Below are positions 18,090 through 26,274 of a stretch of 46,174 bases of DNA, piece by piece (the stretch's first letter is position 1; each line of letters opens with the position of its first letter). The notes beneath the pieces were generated by a model. The model did not search any database. It saw only the letters and a program-made list of their open reading frames with translations, and was not told the origin of the DNA. Origin of the DNA: Eubacteriales Family XIII. Incertae Sedis bacterium (GTDB lineage: Bacteria > Bacillota > Clostridia > Peptostreptococcales > Anaerovoracaceae); assembly GCA_031261395.1 (NCBI GenBank), contig JAISJT010000018.1, forward strand, positions 1-46,174. The letters are read 5' to 3'. A program made the translations under genes and the position numbers.

Positions 18090-19589
18090 CTAAATACCCA
18101 TTGCGAAGTGAATCAGATTTTCTTCGGTGAGATCCTCTTTCGGTACCTCGCCGACCGTCATCCCCTCACGAAATACAACTGCGCGGTCGCACATTCCGAT
18201 GATCTCGACCATCTCGGAAGAAATCATGAGCACCGCATAATCCTGTGCGATCAATTCATTGATCAGCTTGAAGATTTCCATCTTGGCGCCAACGTCAACC
18301 CCGCGCGTCGGCTCATCTAAGATCAGCACCTTGCTGTCCGAGGCAAGGATCCTGGCGATCGCGACTTTTTGCTGGTTGCCGCCCGAAAGGCTGCTGACAG
18401 GATTGTTGATATTGTTGGTTTTGATCCCGACCTTTTCCCGTATATCCAGCGCGAAAGCGGTCTCGAATTTCCGTTTGATCCAGCCGAACACAGCGACGAC
18501 TTTCTTGATGGCAGAAAGCGTGATGTTGTATTTGATAGGAAGCTTCAGAAGCACGCCCTGATTTTTCCGGTCCTCTGGAAGAAAGCCGATGCCTTTGTCG
18601 AATGCGTCTTTTGCCGACTTGAGATGAACTTCCTCACCGTGAAGCCAGACTTTCCCGCTCTCCATTTTGTCAACGCCCAGGATCGCCCGTACGGTTTCCG
18701 TACGTCCCGCGCCGACCAGACCGGACAAGCCGAGTACTTCTCCTTCGTGCAATTCGAAAGAAGCGTCCTTCACCATGCGGCCGGCGGAAATGTTTTCGAC
18801 CTTCAGGACGACGTCACCGATCTTTTGGTCCAAACGCGGCGGGAAGAACGACGCCAAATCCCGCCCGATCATCATCGCCACCAGCGTTTTTGGCTGCATA
18901 TCGGCCGTCTCAACGGTCCCGACGTAGCGCCCGTCTTTGAATACGGTGATGCGGTTTGTGATACGGAAGATCTCTTCAAGCCGATGCGAGATATAGATGA
19001 TGGCAACACCGCGATCCCTGAGATCCATTATCAGCTGAAAGAGCTTGTCAACCTCTTTCGTTGTCAGCACGGCAGTCGGTTCGTCCAGTACGAGGATCTC
19101 CGCATTGCGCGTGAGCGCCTTGCAGATCTCTACGACTTGCTGGTAGGCTACCGAAAGGTCGCGTACCGGTGTGCGCGGATCGATATCGCCAAAACCGATT
19201 GCATCCAACGCATCGCGTGCCCGCTGATGCAGCAGTTTCCAGTCGATGATCTTGATCTCGGAGCCAAACTCGTCGATAAAAATATTTTCCGCAACAGACA
19301 AATGCGGAACCAATGCGAATTCCTGATAGATGACCGACACGCCCAGATTGTTTGCATCCTTGGTCGTATGGATATGAACTTGTTCGCCCCTAATAAATAC
19401 TTCTCCGGCGTCGGCCAAGTGCGCTCCGGACAATACTTTGATCAGCGTAGATTTTCCGGCGCCGTTTTCGCCCATCAAGGCGTGTATCTCTCCCGGCTTC
19501 ACGGACAATTGGACATCCTCGAGCGCATGAACGCCCTCGAAGGCCTTATAAATCCCCTTCATCTCAACAGCGTATTCGTAATCAGCCAT
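18090..19589 (-). CDS. Sugar-type ABC transporter ATP-binding protein, RbsA family (importer #2)
   Basis: GENGAGKSTLIKVLSGAH; LSGGNQQKVAIARILASDSKVLILDEPTRGVDVGAK. Confidence 0.95.
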   Translation of the reverse strand: MADYEYAVEMKGIYKAFEGVHALEDVQLSVKPGEIHALMGENGAGKSTLIKVLSGAHLADAGEVFIRGEQVHIHTTKDANNLGVSVIYQEFALVPHLSVAENIFIDEFGSEIKIIDWKLLHQRARDALDAIGFGDIDPRTPVRDLSVAYQQVVEICKALTRNAEILVLDEPTAVLTTKEVDKLFQLIMDLRDRGVAIIYISHRLEEIFRITNRITVFKDGRYVGTVETADMQPKTLVAMMIGRDLASFFPPRLDQKIGDVVLKVENISAGRMVKDASFELHEGEVLGLSGLVGAGRTETVRAILGVDKMESGKVWLHGEEVHLKSAKDAFDKGIGFLPEDRKNQGVLLKLPIKYNITLSAIKKVVAVFGWIKRKFETAFALDIREKVGIKTNNINNPVSSLSGGNQQKVAIARILASDSKVLILDEPTRGVDVGAKMEIFKLINELIAQDYAVLMISSEMVEIIGMCDRAVVFREGMTVGEVPKEDLTEENLIHFAMGI

Positions 19590-19745
19590 ATATCATCCTC
19601 TCCTCCCGGTATCCGCTACCGCAATACGATCCTGGCCTTACACATCACATTTACACATCGCGCGATCCCGAAATCAATAGCATTGATAATATAATCACAG
19701 CTTTGCGCAAACTGCAAGCAGTTTTTATTTCCCTAAATAATATAA

Positions 19746-19761
19746 AGCAAAAACTATGCCA
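19746..19761 (-). promoter_or_regulatory. Sigma-54 (-24/-12) promoter for the rbsA#2-led catabolic operon
   Basis: Minus strand TGGCATA-GTTT-TTGCT. The GG (-25/-24) and GC (-13/-12) elements have canonical 12-nt register. Predicted start near 19735. Confidence 0.7.
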
Positions 19762-19816
19762 AGTCCATACACACTCTGATTTCATAGTATAACAGAAAAA
19801 CACTGCTTTTTCCCGC

Positions 19817-19854
19817 GCAACAAGTGTTGCATGATGTAGCGGTGTCCCGCTACA
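19817..19854. promoter_or_regulatory. Candidate activator-binding (UAS) dyads upstream of the minus-strand sigma-54 promoter
   Basis: GCAACA-AG-TGTTGC (19817-19830) and TGTAGC-N8-GCTACA (19835-19854), about 55-95 nt upstream of the -24 element. The second overlaps the SDR stop codon. Confidence 0.5.
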
Positions 19855-20638
19855 GAACCGTATATCCGCCATCGACCGCAATAGCGACGCCATTGACGTA
19901 GGAAGATTCATCCGACGCCAAATAACAAACCAGGTCGGCGATTTCATCCGCCTCTCCGTATCGTTTCAGCGGGATACTCTGCTTGTTGCGCTCGATCAGG
20001 ATCTGGGGATCTTCGCCCGCCTGTTGCGCCTGAGCCGTGACGACGCGCTTGTGCAGTCCCGTCATCACGACGCCGGGGCAAACCGCATTCGTGCGGATCC
20101 CGTACGGCCCGTACTCCGCCGCTGCGTTTTTTGTCATGCCGATCACAGCATGTTTCGTTGCGACATAATCGATGCTGTTCGGCAATGCCACCAAGCCTCC
20201 GATCGAAGAGGTATTGATGATCGAGCCGCCGCCTGCCTGTTTCATATATCCGAGCGCATACTTCATCCCGAGAAACACGCTGAACAGATTGATCGATATA
20301 GTTTTGCTGAACGCTTCGAACGGCATATCTTCGATCGGATTGGAAAAGCCTTCGATCCCTGCGTTGTTGAACAGGATGTCAAGCGCGCCAAAATGCTCTA
20401 TCGTTTCTTCGATAAAGGCTTTCACATCATCTTCGCGCGCTACATCCGCGCTTTGGAGAAGCAGCTTGATCCCCGGCTCGATCGCAAGTACCTCAAGCTT
20501 TGTCACTTCCAAACCTTCCGGGTTCAGATCGACCAGAGTCAGATTCTTGATCCCCTCACCGGCAAATTTCAGCGCCGTAGCCTTGCCCAGACCGGAAGCA
20601 GCTCCCGTGATGACCGCCGTTTTTCCCTTCAGTTTCAT
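19850..20638 (-). CDS. Short-chain dehydrogenase/reductase (SDR)
   Basis: TGAASGLGKATALKFA, NNAGIEG, YVATKHAVIGMTK, NAVCPGVVMT. Start MKLKGK after SD AGGAAGG. Confidence 0.92.
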   Translation of the reverse strand: MKLKGKTAVITGAASGLGKATALKFAGEGIKNLTLVDLNPEGLEVTKLEVLAIEPGIKLLLQSADVAREDDVKAFIEETIEHFGALDILFNNAGIEGFSNPIEDMPFEAFSKTISINLFSVFLGMKYALGYMKQAGGGSIINTSSIGGLVALPNSIDYVATKHAVIGMTKNAAAEYGPYGIRTNAVCPGVVMTGLHKRVVTAQAQQAGEDPQILIERNKQSIPLKRYGEADEIADLVCYLASDESSYVNGVAIAVDGGYTVL

Positions 20639-20749
20639 CCTTTTGATCCTTCCTTTTTTCATTCATTTTTGATTTTTATTGAAATCAATCCTATTTCCGC
20701 ATAATATCATAAGTGTAGATATAGTTGAAATACAGTAAGGAGTTTCATT

Positions 20750-21547
20750 ATGATGATTTTTGATTTTAGCGGCAAAAACGCTATCGTCGTTGGCGCCGCC
20801 TCAGGCATCGGCAAAGCGATCGCGCTGCAGCTCGCAGACAACGGCGCAAATGTCTGGTGCGGGGACATTTCCGAGGCCGGAGTCAGCGCCACGGTTGATG
20901 AAATGAAAAACAAATCCGAAGCAAAATACGGTTACTCGGTTTGCAATGTTTCGCAAAAGGAATCCGTCGCCGCTTTGTTTCAGGATGCCGCCTCAGCTTT
21001 TGGCGAGATCAACATCGTGGTGAACAGCGCGGGCGTATTCATGCCGAAACGCTTGCTCGAAGCGACGCCCGAGGATATCAAAAAGCATCTGGATATCAAT
21101 CTGATGGGTATCGTTTACGGCTGTCAGCTGGCGCTGGAGACGATGATCAAGCAAGGAACAGGCGGCAAGATCGTCAATATCTCATCCGTCGGCGGCAGGC
21201 AGGGAGAGGCCAAGTCTCCGTTCTACGCCCTGGGCAAGGGAGCGGTTCTCAACTGGTCTCAATCCGTCGCGCTTTACGGGGCGCCGCACGGGATCAATTG
21301 CAATACGGTCTGCCCGGGCATCATCAAAACGCCGATGTGGGACACCATCCTCGAAGCTGACAGCGGCGGCGATCCCAATGTAGACAAAGAAGAACTCTTC
21401 AATCAAATCGTACGCGCACGCACGCCGCTCGGCCGGGCGCAGACTGCCGAAGAGATGGCCTATGCGGTTGCATTTTTCTGTTCGGAGTATGCCGATGCGA
21501 TTGTCGGACAGGCGCTCAATGTCGACGGCGGCGACAAACTAAACTAA
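20750..21547 (+). CDS. Short-chain dehydrogenase/reductase (SDR)
   Basis: VGAASGIGKAIALQLA, NSAGVF, SSVGG...YALGKGAV, NTVCPGIIKT; SD AAGGAG. Confidence 0.92.
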   Translation: MMIFDFSGKNAIVVGAASGIGKAIALQLADNGANVWCGDISEAGVSATVDEMKNKSEAKYGYSVCNVSQKESVAALFQDAASAFGEINIVVNSAGVFMPKRLLEATPEDIKKHLDINLMGIVYGCQLALETMIKQGTGGKIVNISSVGGRQGEAKSPFYALGKGAVLNWSQSVALYGAPHGINCNTVCPGIIKTPMWDTILEADSGGDPNVDKEELFNQIVRARTPLGRAQTAEEMAYAVAFFCSEYADAIVGQALNVDGGDKLN

Positions 21548-21575
21548 ACTTAGCCCGGCGAAAAAACTCCGGCTA

Positions 21576-21604
21576 TTGACAAATACGGATGTGTAGCATA
21601 TCGT
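21576..21604 (+). promoter_or_regulatory. Candidate sigma-70-type promoter of the activator gene
   Basis: TTGACA-N17-TATCGT; the -10 overlaps the TGTAGC dyad. Confidence 0.4.
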
Positions 21605-21629
21605 GCTACATGTGTAGCGGTATGCAACG
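21592..21629. promoter_or_regulatory. Candidate operator dyads at the activator promoter
   Basis: TGTAGC-ATATCGT-GCTACA (21592-21610) and TGTAGC-GGTAT-GCAACG (21613-21629). Confidence 0.5.
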
Positions 21630-21648
21630 AGAGAGGGTCTGAGGCGAG

Positions 21649-23607
21649 ATGCAAAACACGGAATATATCAATTATATGAACAATCCCAAATTGTATATGG
21701 CGAACGTTCGTGAGGAGTGGAAGAAGTTTGTAGAAGGAGGCATCACAAACGGCCTGTCCGTCCGGAACGAAATTTTGGATTCCTGGAAACGCTCGGTTGA
21801 AAACGGATTGACCTCGGACGGAGCGGGTGCGACTCATGTATTCGATGAAAAGACGCTGAACAAAATCAACAAAAAGAGCATCCATCTGTTGGATGCGGCG
21901 GATTTGGTCATCGACGAGTTTGCGGAAATGCTTGCGAAACGCGGTGCGACAAATTGCGTGATCAATCTTTGTAATGAGGACACCGTGATCCTGCGCACCG
22001 TTACGTCCGGCGCCGAGGGAGGCAAGGACGCCTCGTTTCAAAATATCCTGCCGGGCGCCATTTTGGATGAAAAACACACCGGAACGACCGGGGTATCCCT
22101 GGCGCGAACGACGAAACTCCCCTATGCCATATACGGGCCGGAGCATTTTCGGCAATCCGCGCGCACTTGCAGCTGTGCGGCGGCGCCGATCACCAACATG
22201 CGCAGCAACCAGCTGAAAGGCATCGTCGCCCTGTCGGGTGAAGATCTTGAGATCGTGCCGGACACCATCGGCGTGATCACTTTCATCGCCCGCACCATCG
22301 AAAGCAATTTATTGCTCAATTATTTTCAGGATGAAGAAATTTTGACACATCGGTTTAAAGAGATCATCAAACGGGGAGATGCCGACCTGGTGCTCGCGAT
22401 GGACGCGGATCTCTTGATCATTGCCTCATCATCCAATGTGCATCCGGCCATTAATAATGTATTGTCCTTCAAAACGCTGACCAAGAATGTGATGCGCACC
22501 GCGAAAAAAATAGGAGAAAAATACCTGTACAACGCCTGTCAGGAGGATCCGAACGAATTCATTGCCGAAGAGACGGGCGAATATCACATCGAATCTTATC
22601 CGGTATACCGAAACAAAAAATATATCGGGATGATTCTTTTGCTCCGTGATTTGGTGAAGGATTCGCTGATTGTTTCGGGCGAAGGACGTACAAAAAAACC
22701 GCAAACCAAACTAATCGGTCAAAATACGGGATTCAAGGCCGCACTGAATTTGGCGATCAATGTCGCTCCGACCGACGCGCCGATCATGCTGCTCGGGGAA
22801 ACAGGAGCGGGCAAAGAAGGATTTGCAAAGACGATCTGCGAGTGCAGCAGCCGGTCTGAAAAACCTTTCATCGCCATCAATTGCGGCGCTTTGCCAAAGG
22901 AATTGATCGGCAGCGAGCTGTTTGGATATACAGCGGGCGCTTTTACCGGCGCTTCGCAAAAAGGCAATGTCGGCAAGCTCGAAGCCGCGAACGGAGGGAC
23001 CTTATTTTTGGATGAACTCAGCGCCCTTCCGTTGGATGCGCAATCCTATTTGCTTCGCGTCATCGAAGAAAACGAACTGTACCGCCTGGGGAGTACGAAG
23101 CCAATACCGATCGATGTGCGCATCATCTGCGCCACCAATGAAAATCTGCCGGACCTCATCGAATCGAAGTTGTTCCGGGCGGATTTGTATTACCGGCTCA
23201 ATGTGGTGGAAATCAAAATCCCCTCGCTCAGGGAGCGCACTGATGATTTGCCCGCATTGATCGAACATTTCAGTCTGAAATATTCGTGCATTCCCTATCA
23301 TATTACCGACGCAGACATGCAGATACTCAGCCGCTATCCATGGCCGGGCAATGTTCGCGAAATAAAGAATGTCCTGCAGAGCGCCGGCGTACTCGGGATC
23401 GATCCGATCACTTCGCTGAAAAACTATATCGCCCTTCATGAAAAGACAGACAAAACGGCGGCGTATGCCGGCCCGCAAAATCTGACGTCACCAAATGAAG
23501 ATATGGAGCGCGTTGTTGCATCCTGCAACGGAAATATCGCAGAGGCGGCCAGAAAACTCGGCGTTGCGCGCAGTACGATATACCGCCGCATGCAGCAGAA
23601 ATCATAG
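21649..23607 (+). CDS. Sigma-54-dependent transcriptional activator, AcoR-like (GAF - AAA+ - Fis HTH)
   Basis: GETGAGKEGFAKTICE, GYTAGAFTGASQKGNVGKLEAANGGTLFLDELSALP, C-terminal NIAEAARKLGVARSTIYRRMQ. Confidence 0.93.
   Translation: MQNTEYINYMNNPKLYMANVREEWKKFVEGGITNGLSVRNEILDSWKRSVENGLTSDGAGATHVFDEKTLNKINKKSIHLLDAADLVIDEFAEMLAKRGATNCVINLCNEDTVILRTVTSGAEGGKDASFQNILPGAILDEKHTGTTGVSLARTTKLPYAIYGPEHFRQSARTCSCAAAPITNMRSNQLKGIVALSGEDLEIVPDTIGVITFIARTIESNLLLNYFQDEEILTHRFKEIIKRGDADLVLAMDADLLIIASSSNVHPAINNVLSFKTLTKNVMRTAKKIGEKYLYNACQEDPNEFIAEETGEYHIESYPVYRNKKYIGMILLLRDLVKDSLIVSGEGRTKKPQTKLIGQNTGFKAALNLAINVAPTDAPIMLLGETGAGKEGFAKTICECSSRSEKPFIAINCGALPKELIGSELFGYTAGAFTGASQKGNVGKLEAANGGTLFLDELSALPLDAQSYLLRVIEENELYRLGSTKPIPIDVRIICATNENLPDLIESKLFRADLYYRLNVVEIKIPSLRERTDDLPALIEHFSLKYSCIPYHITDADMQILSRYPWPGNVREIKNVLQSAGVLGIDPITSLKNYIALHEKTDKTAAYAGPQNLTSPNEDMERVVASCNGNIAEAARKLGVARSTIYRRMQQKS
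23514..23530. promoter_or_regulatory. Candidate UAS dyad upstream of the plus-strand sigma-54 promoter
   Basis: TGTTGC-ATCCT-GCAACG, same layout as TGTAGC-GGTAT-GCAACG at 21613. It lies inside the HTH coding region, so codon constraint is a caveat. Confidence 0.35.
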
Positions 23608-23654
23608 CAGGATCAAGGATGCACGGCCTCTTTTGAAAGCGGCAGGACAAGTGT

Positions 23655-23670
23655 TGGCACGTTTGTTGCT
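23655..23670 (+). promoter_or_regulatory. Sigma-54 (-24/-12) promoter for the VOC-acoABCL-like operon
   Basis: TGGCACG-TTTG-TTGCT, an essentially consensus match with correct register. Predicted start near 23681; ATG at 23727. Confidence 0.85.
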
Positions 23671-23726
23671 TAATTATAATGGCAGGCGGGTATTACTATG
23701 CCCAAATTCATGCAGGAAGGAGCCCT

Positions 23727-24242
23727 ATGAAACAGACAGCAGTATTCGATGAGATCACGCAGGTAAGTATTATTGTAGATGATATTTTTGCAAGCATCCG
23801 GAAATACAACGACCTGTACGGGATCGGTCCCTGGATCGTGTTGCATTTCACCCCGGAAAACACCGGCAGCATGGTCGTCAGGGGCAAAACAGAAGAATTT
23901 GAAATGTACCTCGGACTTTGCGAGAGCCTGAATATCCAGCTGGAGCTCATCCAGCCGGTCAGCCGCAACACGACCTATTTTGAGTATCTCGATGCCCACG
24001 GCCCCGGGATCCATCATTTTTGTCTAAGCTCGAAGGAAGGCTATGCCTCCGTGCTCGAAAAACTGAAGGAGCGCGGTCATGCCGAGAGATTGCTCGGCGC
24101 TCTCGACAGCGGAGGCATGGAATTTACGTATGTGGATCTGACGGACGATCTTGGCTTTATCGCGGAGTTGGTCAATCCGCCGGCGGACTTTATCTCACCG
24201 CCTCCGGTTTGGCAATACCCGGAGGACGAGACAGAACGATAG
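23727..24242 (+). CDS. VOC (glyoxalase/bleomycin-resistance fold) family protein
   Basis: VSIIVDDIFASIRKYNDLYGIGPW; LELIQP; GPGIHHFCLSSKE; FIAELVNPP. Start MKQTAVF after AGGAAGGAG. Confidence 0.8.
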   Translation: MKQTAVFDEITQVSIIVDDIFASIRKYNDLYGIGPWIVLHFTPENTGSMVVRGKTEEFEMYLGLCESLNIQLELIQPVSRNTTYFEYLDAHGPGIHHFCLSSKEGYASVLEKLKERGHAERLLGALDSGGMEFTYVDLTDDLGFIAELVNPPADFISPPPVWQYPEDETER

Positions 24243-24279
24243 CATATACAAGCAGTTTTTTGTGCAGGAGGGAGTATCG

Positions 24280-25248
24280 ATGAAATTAGCAAAAAAAGAG
24301 TATCTTTCATTGTATGAGACGATGGTGCGGATCAGGACCTTTGAAGAATCCGGCCGCCGTCTGATGTTAGAAGGGAAATTGGGCGGGTTCCTTCACCTGT
24401 ATTCGGGGGAAGAAGCCATCGCGTCAGGCGTCTGCAGTGAGCTGACGGACGAGGACTGCATCTGCAGCACCCACCGGGGACACGGGCACATCATCGCCAA
24501 GGGCGGGAGCATCCCCAAGATGATGGCTGAACTCTACGGGAAAGATACGGGCTACAGTCAGGGAAAGAGCGGGTCTATGCACATCGCGGACATCAGCATC
24601 GGGATCATCGGAGCGAACGGCATCGTCGGCGCCTGTATTCCGATCGCAAACGGCGTTGCCTTTGCTCTTCGTTATAAGAAAAAAGATGCTGTAGCCGTGG
24701 CATTTTTCGGCGACGGCTCGACAAACCGCGGGACCTTTCATGAGGCGCTCAATCTGGCCTCGGCCTGGAAACTGCCGGTCGTCTTTGTTTGCGAAAACAA
24801 CGGCTTTGGCATGTCTACGCCCCCTACGCGGTCGACAAACAACAAGAATCTCTCCGAGCGCGCCGTGGCCTACAATATCCCCGGCGTCACGGTGGACGGC
24901 AACGACCCCGTTGCGGTCAAAGAGGCCTTCGCCAAGGCCGTCAAAAGGGCCAAGAAGGGAGACGGCCCCAGTCTCGTCGAATGTTTGACATGGCGGCACC
25001 ACGGCCATTACATCGGAGACCCGGCGCTGTACAAGGATCCCAAGGATCAGAAGAAGTGGCTCTCTGAGGAAGTCGATCCCATTCCAAGGTTCGAAGCGCG
25101 TTTACAGAAAGAAAAGATCGCGACCGCCAAAGAGCTGTCTGCAATCAAGGCAAAAGCGGAAGAGGAAGTACAGGCTGCCATCGAATTTGCGGAGGCCAGT
25201 CCCGATCCCGAGCCGGAAACGATGTTTGAACACGTATATGCCGACTAA
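24280..25248 (+). CDS. TPP-dependent dehydrogenase E1 alpha subunit (acetoin/pyruvate dehydrogenase-like, AcoA family)
   Basis: CSTHRGHGHIIAKGG, SGSMHIAD, FFGDGSTNRGTFHEALNLASAWKLPVVFVCENNGFGMST, TWRHHGHYIGD. Confidence 0.92.
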   Translation: MKLAKKEYLSLYETMVRIRTFEESGRRLMLEGKLGGFLHLYSGEEAIASGVCSELTDEDCICSTHRGHGHIIAKGGSIPKMMAELYGKDTGYSQGKSGSMHIADISIGIIGANGIVGACIPIANGVAFALRYKKKDAVAVAFFGDGSTNRGTFHEALNLASAWKLPVVFVCENNGFGMSTPPTRSTNNKNLSERAVAYNIPGVTVDGNDPVAVKEAFAKAVKRAKKGDGPSLVECLTWRHHGHYIGDPALYKDPKDQKKWLSEEVDPIPRFEARLQKEKIATAKELSAIKAKAEEEVQAAIEFAEASPDPEPETMFEHVYAD

Positions 25249-25285
25249 GGCACGCACCACGCTTTGAAATAAGAGGAGAAAAACC

Positions 25286-26260
25286 ATGGCTATCATGACT
25301 TATGTAGATGCAATACGAGATGCGCAGCGCCAGGAGATGCTGCGCGACCCCGATGTCTTTCTGGCCGGAGAAGACATCGCGCTCATGGGGAGTTCATTCG
25401 GACAGACGGCCGGCCTGGCCGATGAGTTCGGCTCGGGGCGGGTGCTCGACACCCCGATCAGTGAGGGCCAGATCGTCAGCCTCGGCGTAGGAGCTGCGGC
25501 AATGGGGCTCAGACCTGTGCTGTCTCTGGATTTCTGCGATTTTCTGGGCTGCTGCTTCGATGAGATATTGAATCAGGCCGCCAAGATGAGCTATATGCTG
25601 AACGGTCAGACGAGTATTCCCTTGGTCATCCGCGCGAATCTCGGCGGCGAGATCGGGGCGGCGGCACAGCATTCGCAGTGCCTCGAAGCCTTGTTCACGC
25701 ATCTTCCGGGATTGAAAGTGGTCGCCAGTTCGGGGCCGCGTCTGGCCAAAGGCTTGCTTTCGCAGGCGATCCGCGACAACAATCCCGTCATGTGCTTTGA
25801 GCATAAGGGACTGAACGGCATCAGTGAGGAAGTACCCCAAGGGGAATTCACGGTTCCGTTCGGCAAGGCGGAGATCAAAAAAGAAGGCAAGGATGTGACC
25901 ATTCTTTCCTGGTCAAAGATGCTTCGCAAATGTGTCGATGTGGCTGAGCAGTTAGAAAAAGAGCGCATCGACGCCGAAGTCATCGACCTCGTGTCGCTGT
26001 ACCCCTTGGACATGGACGCCATATTGGCCTCCGTGGAAAAGACAGGCCGTATCGTCATCGCACACGAATCCGTAGAAACAGGCGGGTTTGGCGGCGAGAT
26101 CGCGGCGAGACTTGCCGACGAAGCCTTTGATTTTCTCGATGCGCCGATCAAGCGGGTCGGATCTCCCTTCACGCCGGTCCCGTTCAGCGCGGCTCTGGAG
26201 CGAAACTATCAGCCGAATGAAGAAAAGATCATCGCAGCAGTCAAAAGTCTGTTCGCGTAG
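25286..26260 (+). CDS. TPP-dependent dehydrogenase E1 beta subunit (AcoB family)
   Basis: VFLAGEDIALMGSSFGQTAGLADEFGSGRVLDTPISEGQIVSLGVGAAAMGLRPV; VIDLVSLYPLD; HESVETGGFGGEIAARL. Confidence 0.93.
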   Translation: MAIMTYVDAIRDAQRQEMLRDPDVFLAGEDIALMGSSFGQTAGLADEFGSGRVLDTPISEGQIVSLGVGAAAMGLRPVLSLDFCDFLGCCFDEILNQAAKMSYMLNGQTSIPLVIRANLGGEIGAAAQHSQCLEALFTHLPGLKVVASSGPRLAKGLLSQAIRDNNPVMCFEHKGLNGISEEVPQGEFTVPFGKAEIKKEGKDVTILSWSKMLRKCVDVAEQLEKERIDAEVIDLVSLYPLDMDAILASVEKTGRIVIAHESVETGGFGGEIAARLADEAFDFLDAPIKRVGSPFTPVPFSAALERNYQPNEEKIIAAVKSLFA

Positions 26261-26274
26261 ATTGGAGGAGGAAT

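Noticed and set aside
18369-19694. 441-aa plus-strand ORF opposite rbsA-like #2
   Set aside because: Fully antisense to a canonical ABC ATPase with Walker and signature motifs; low-quality composition.
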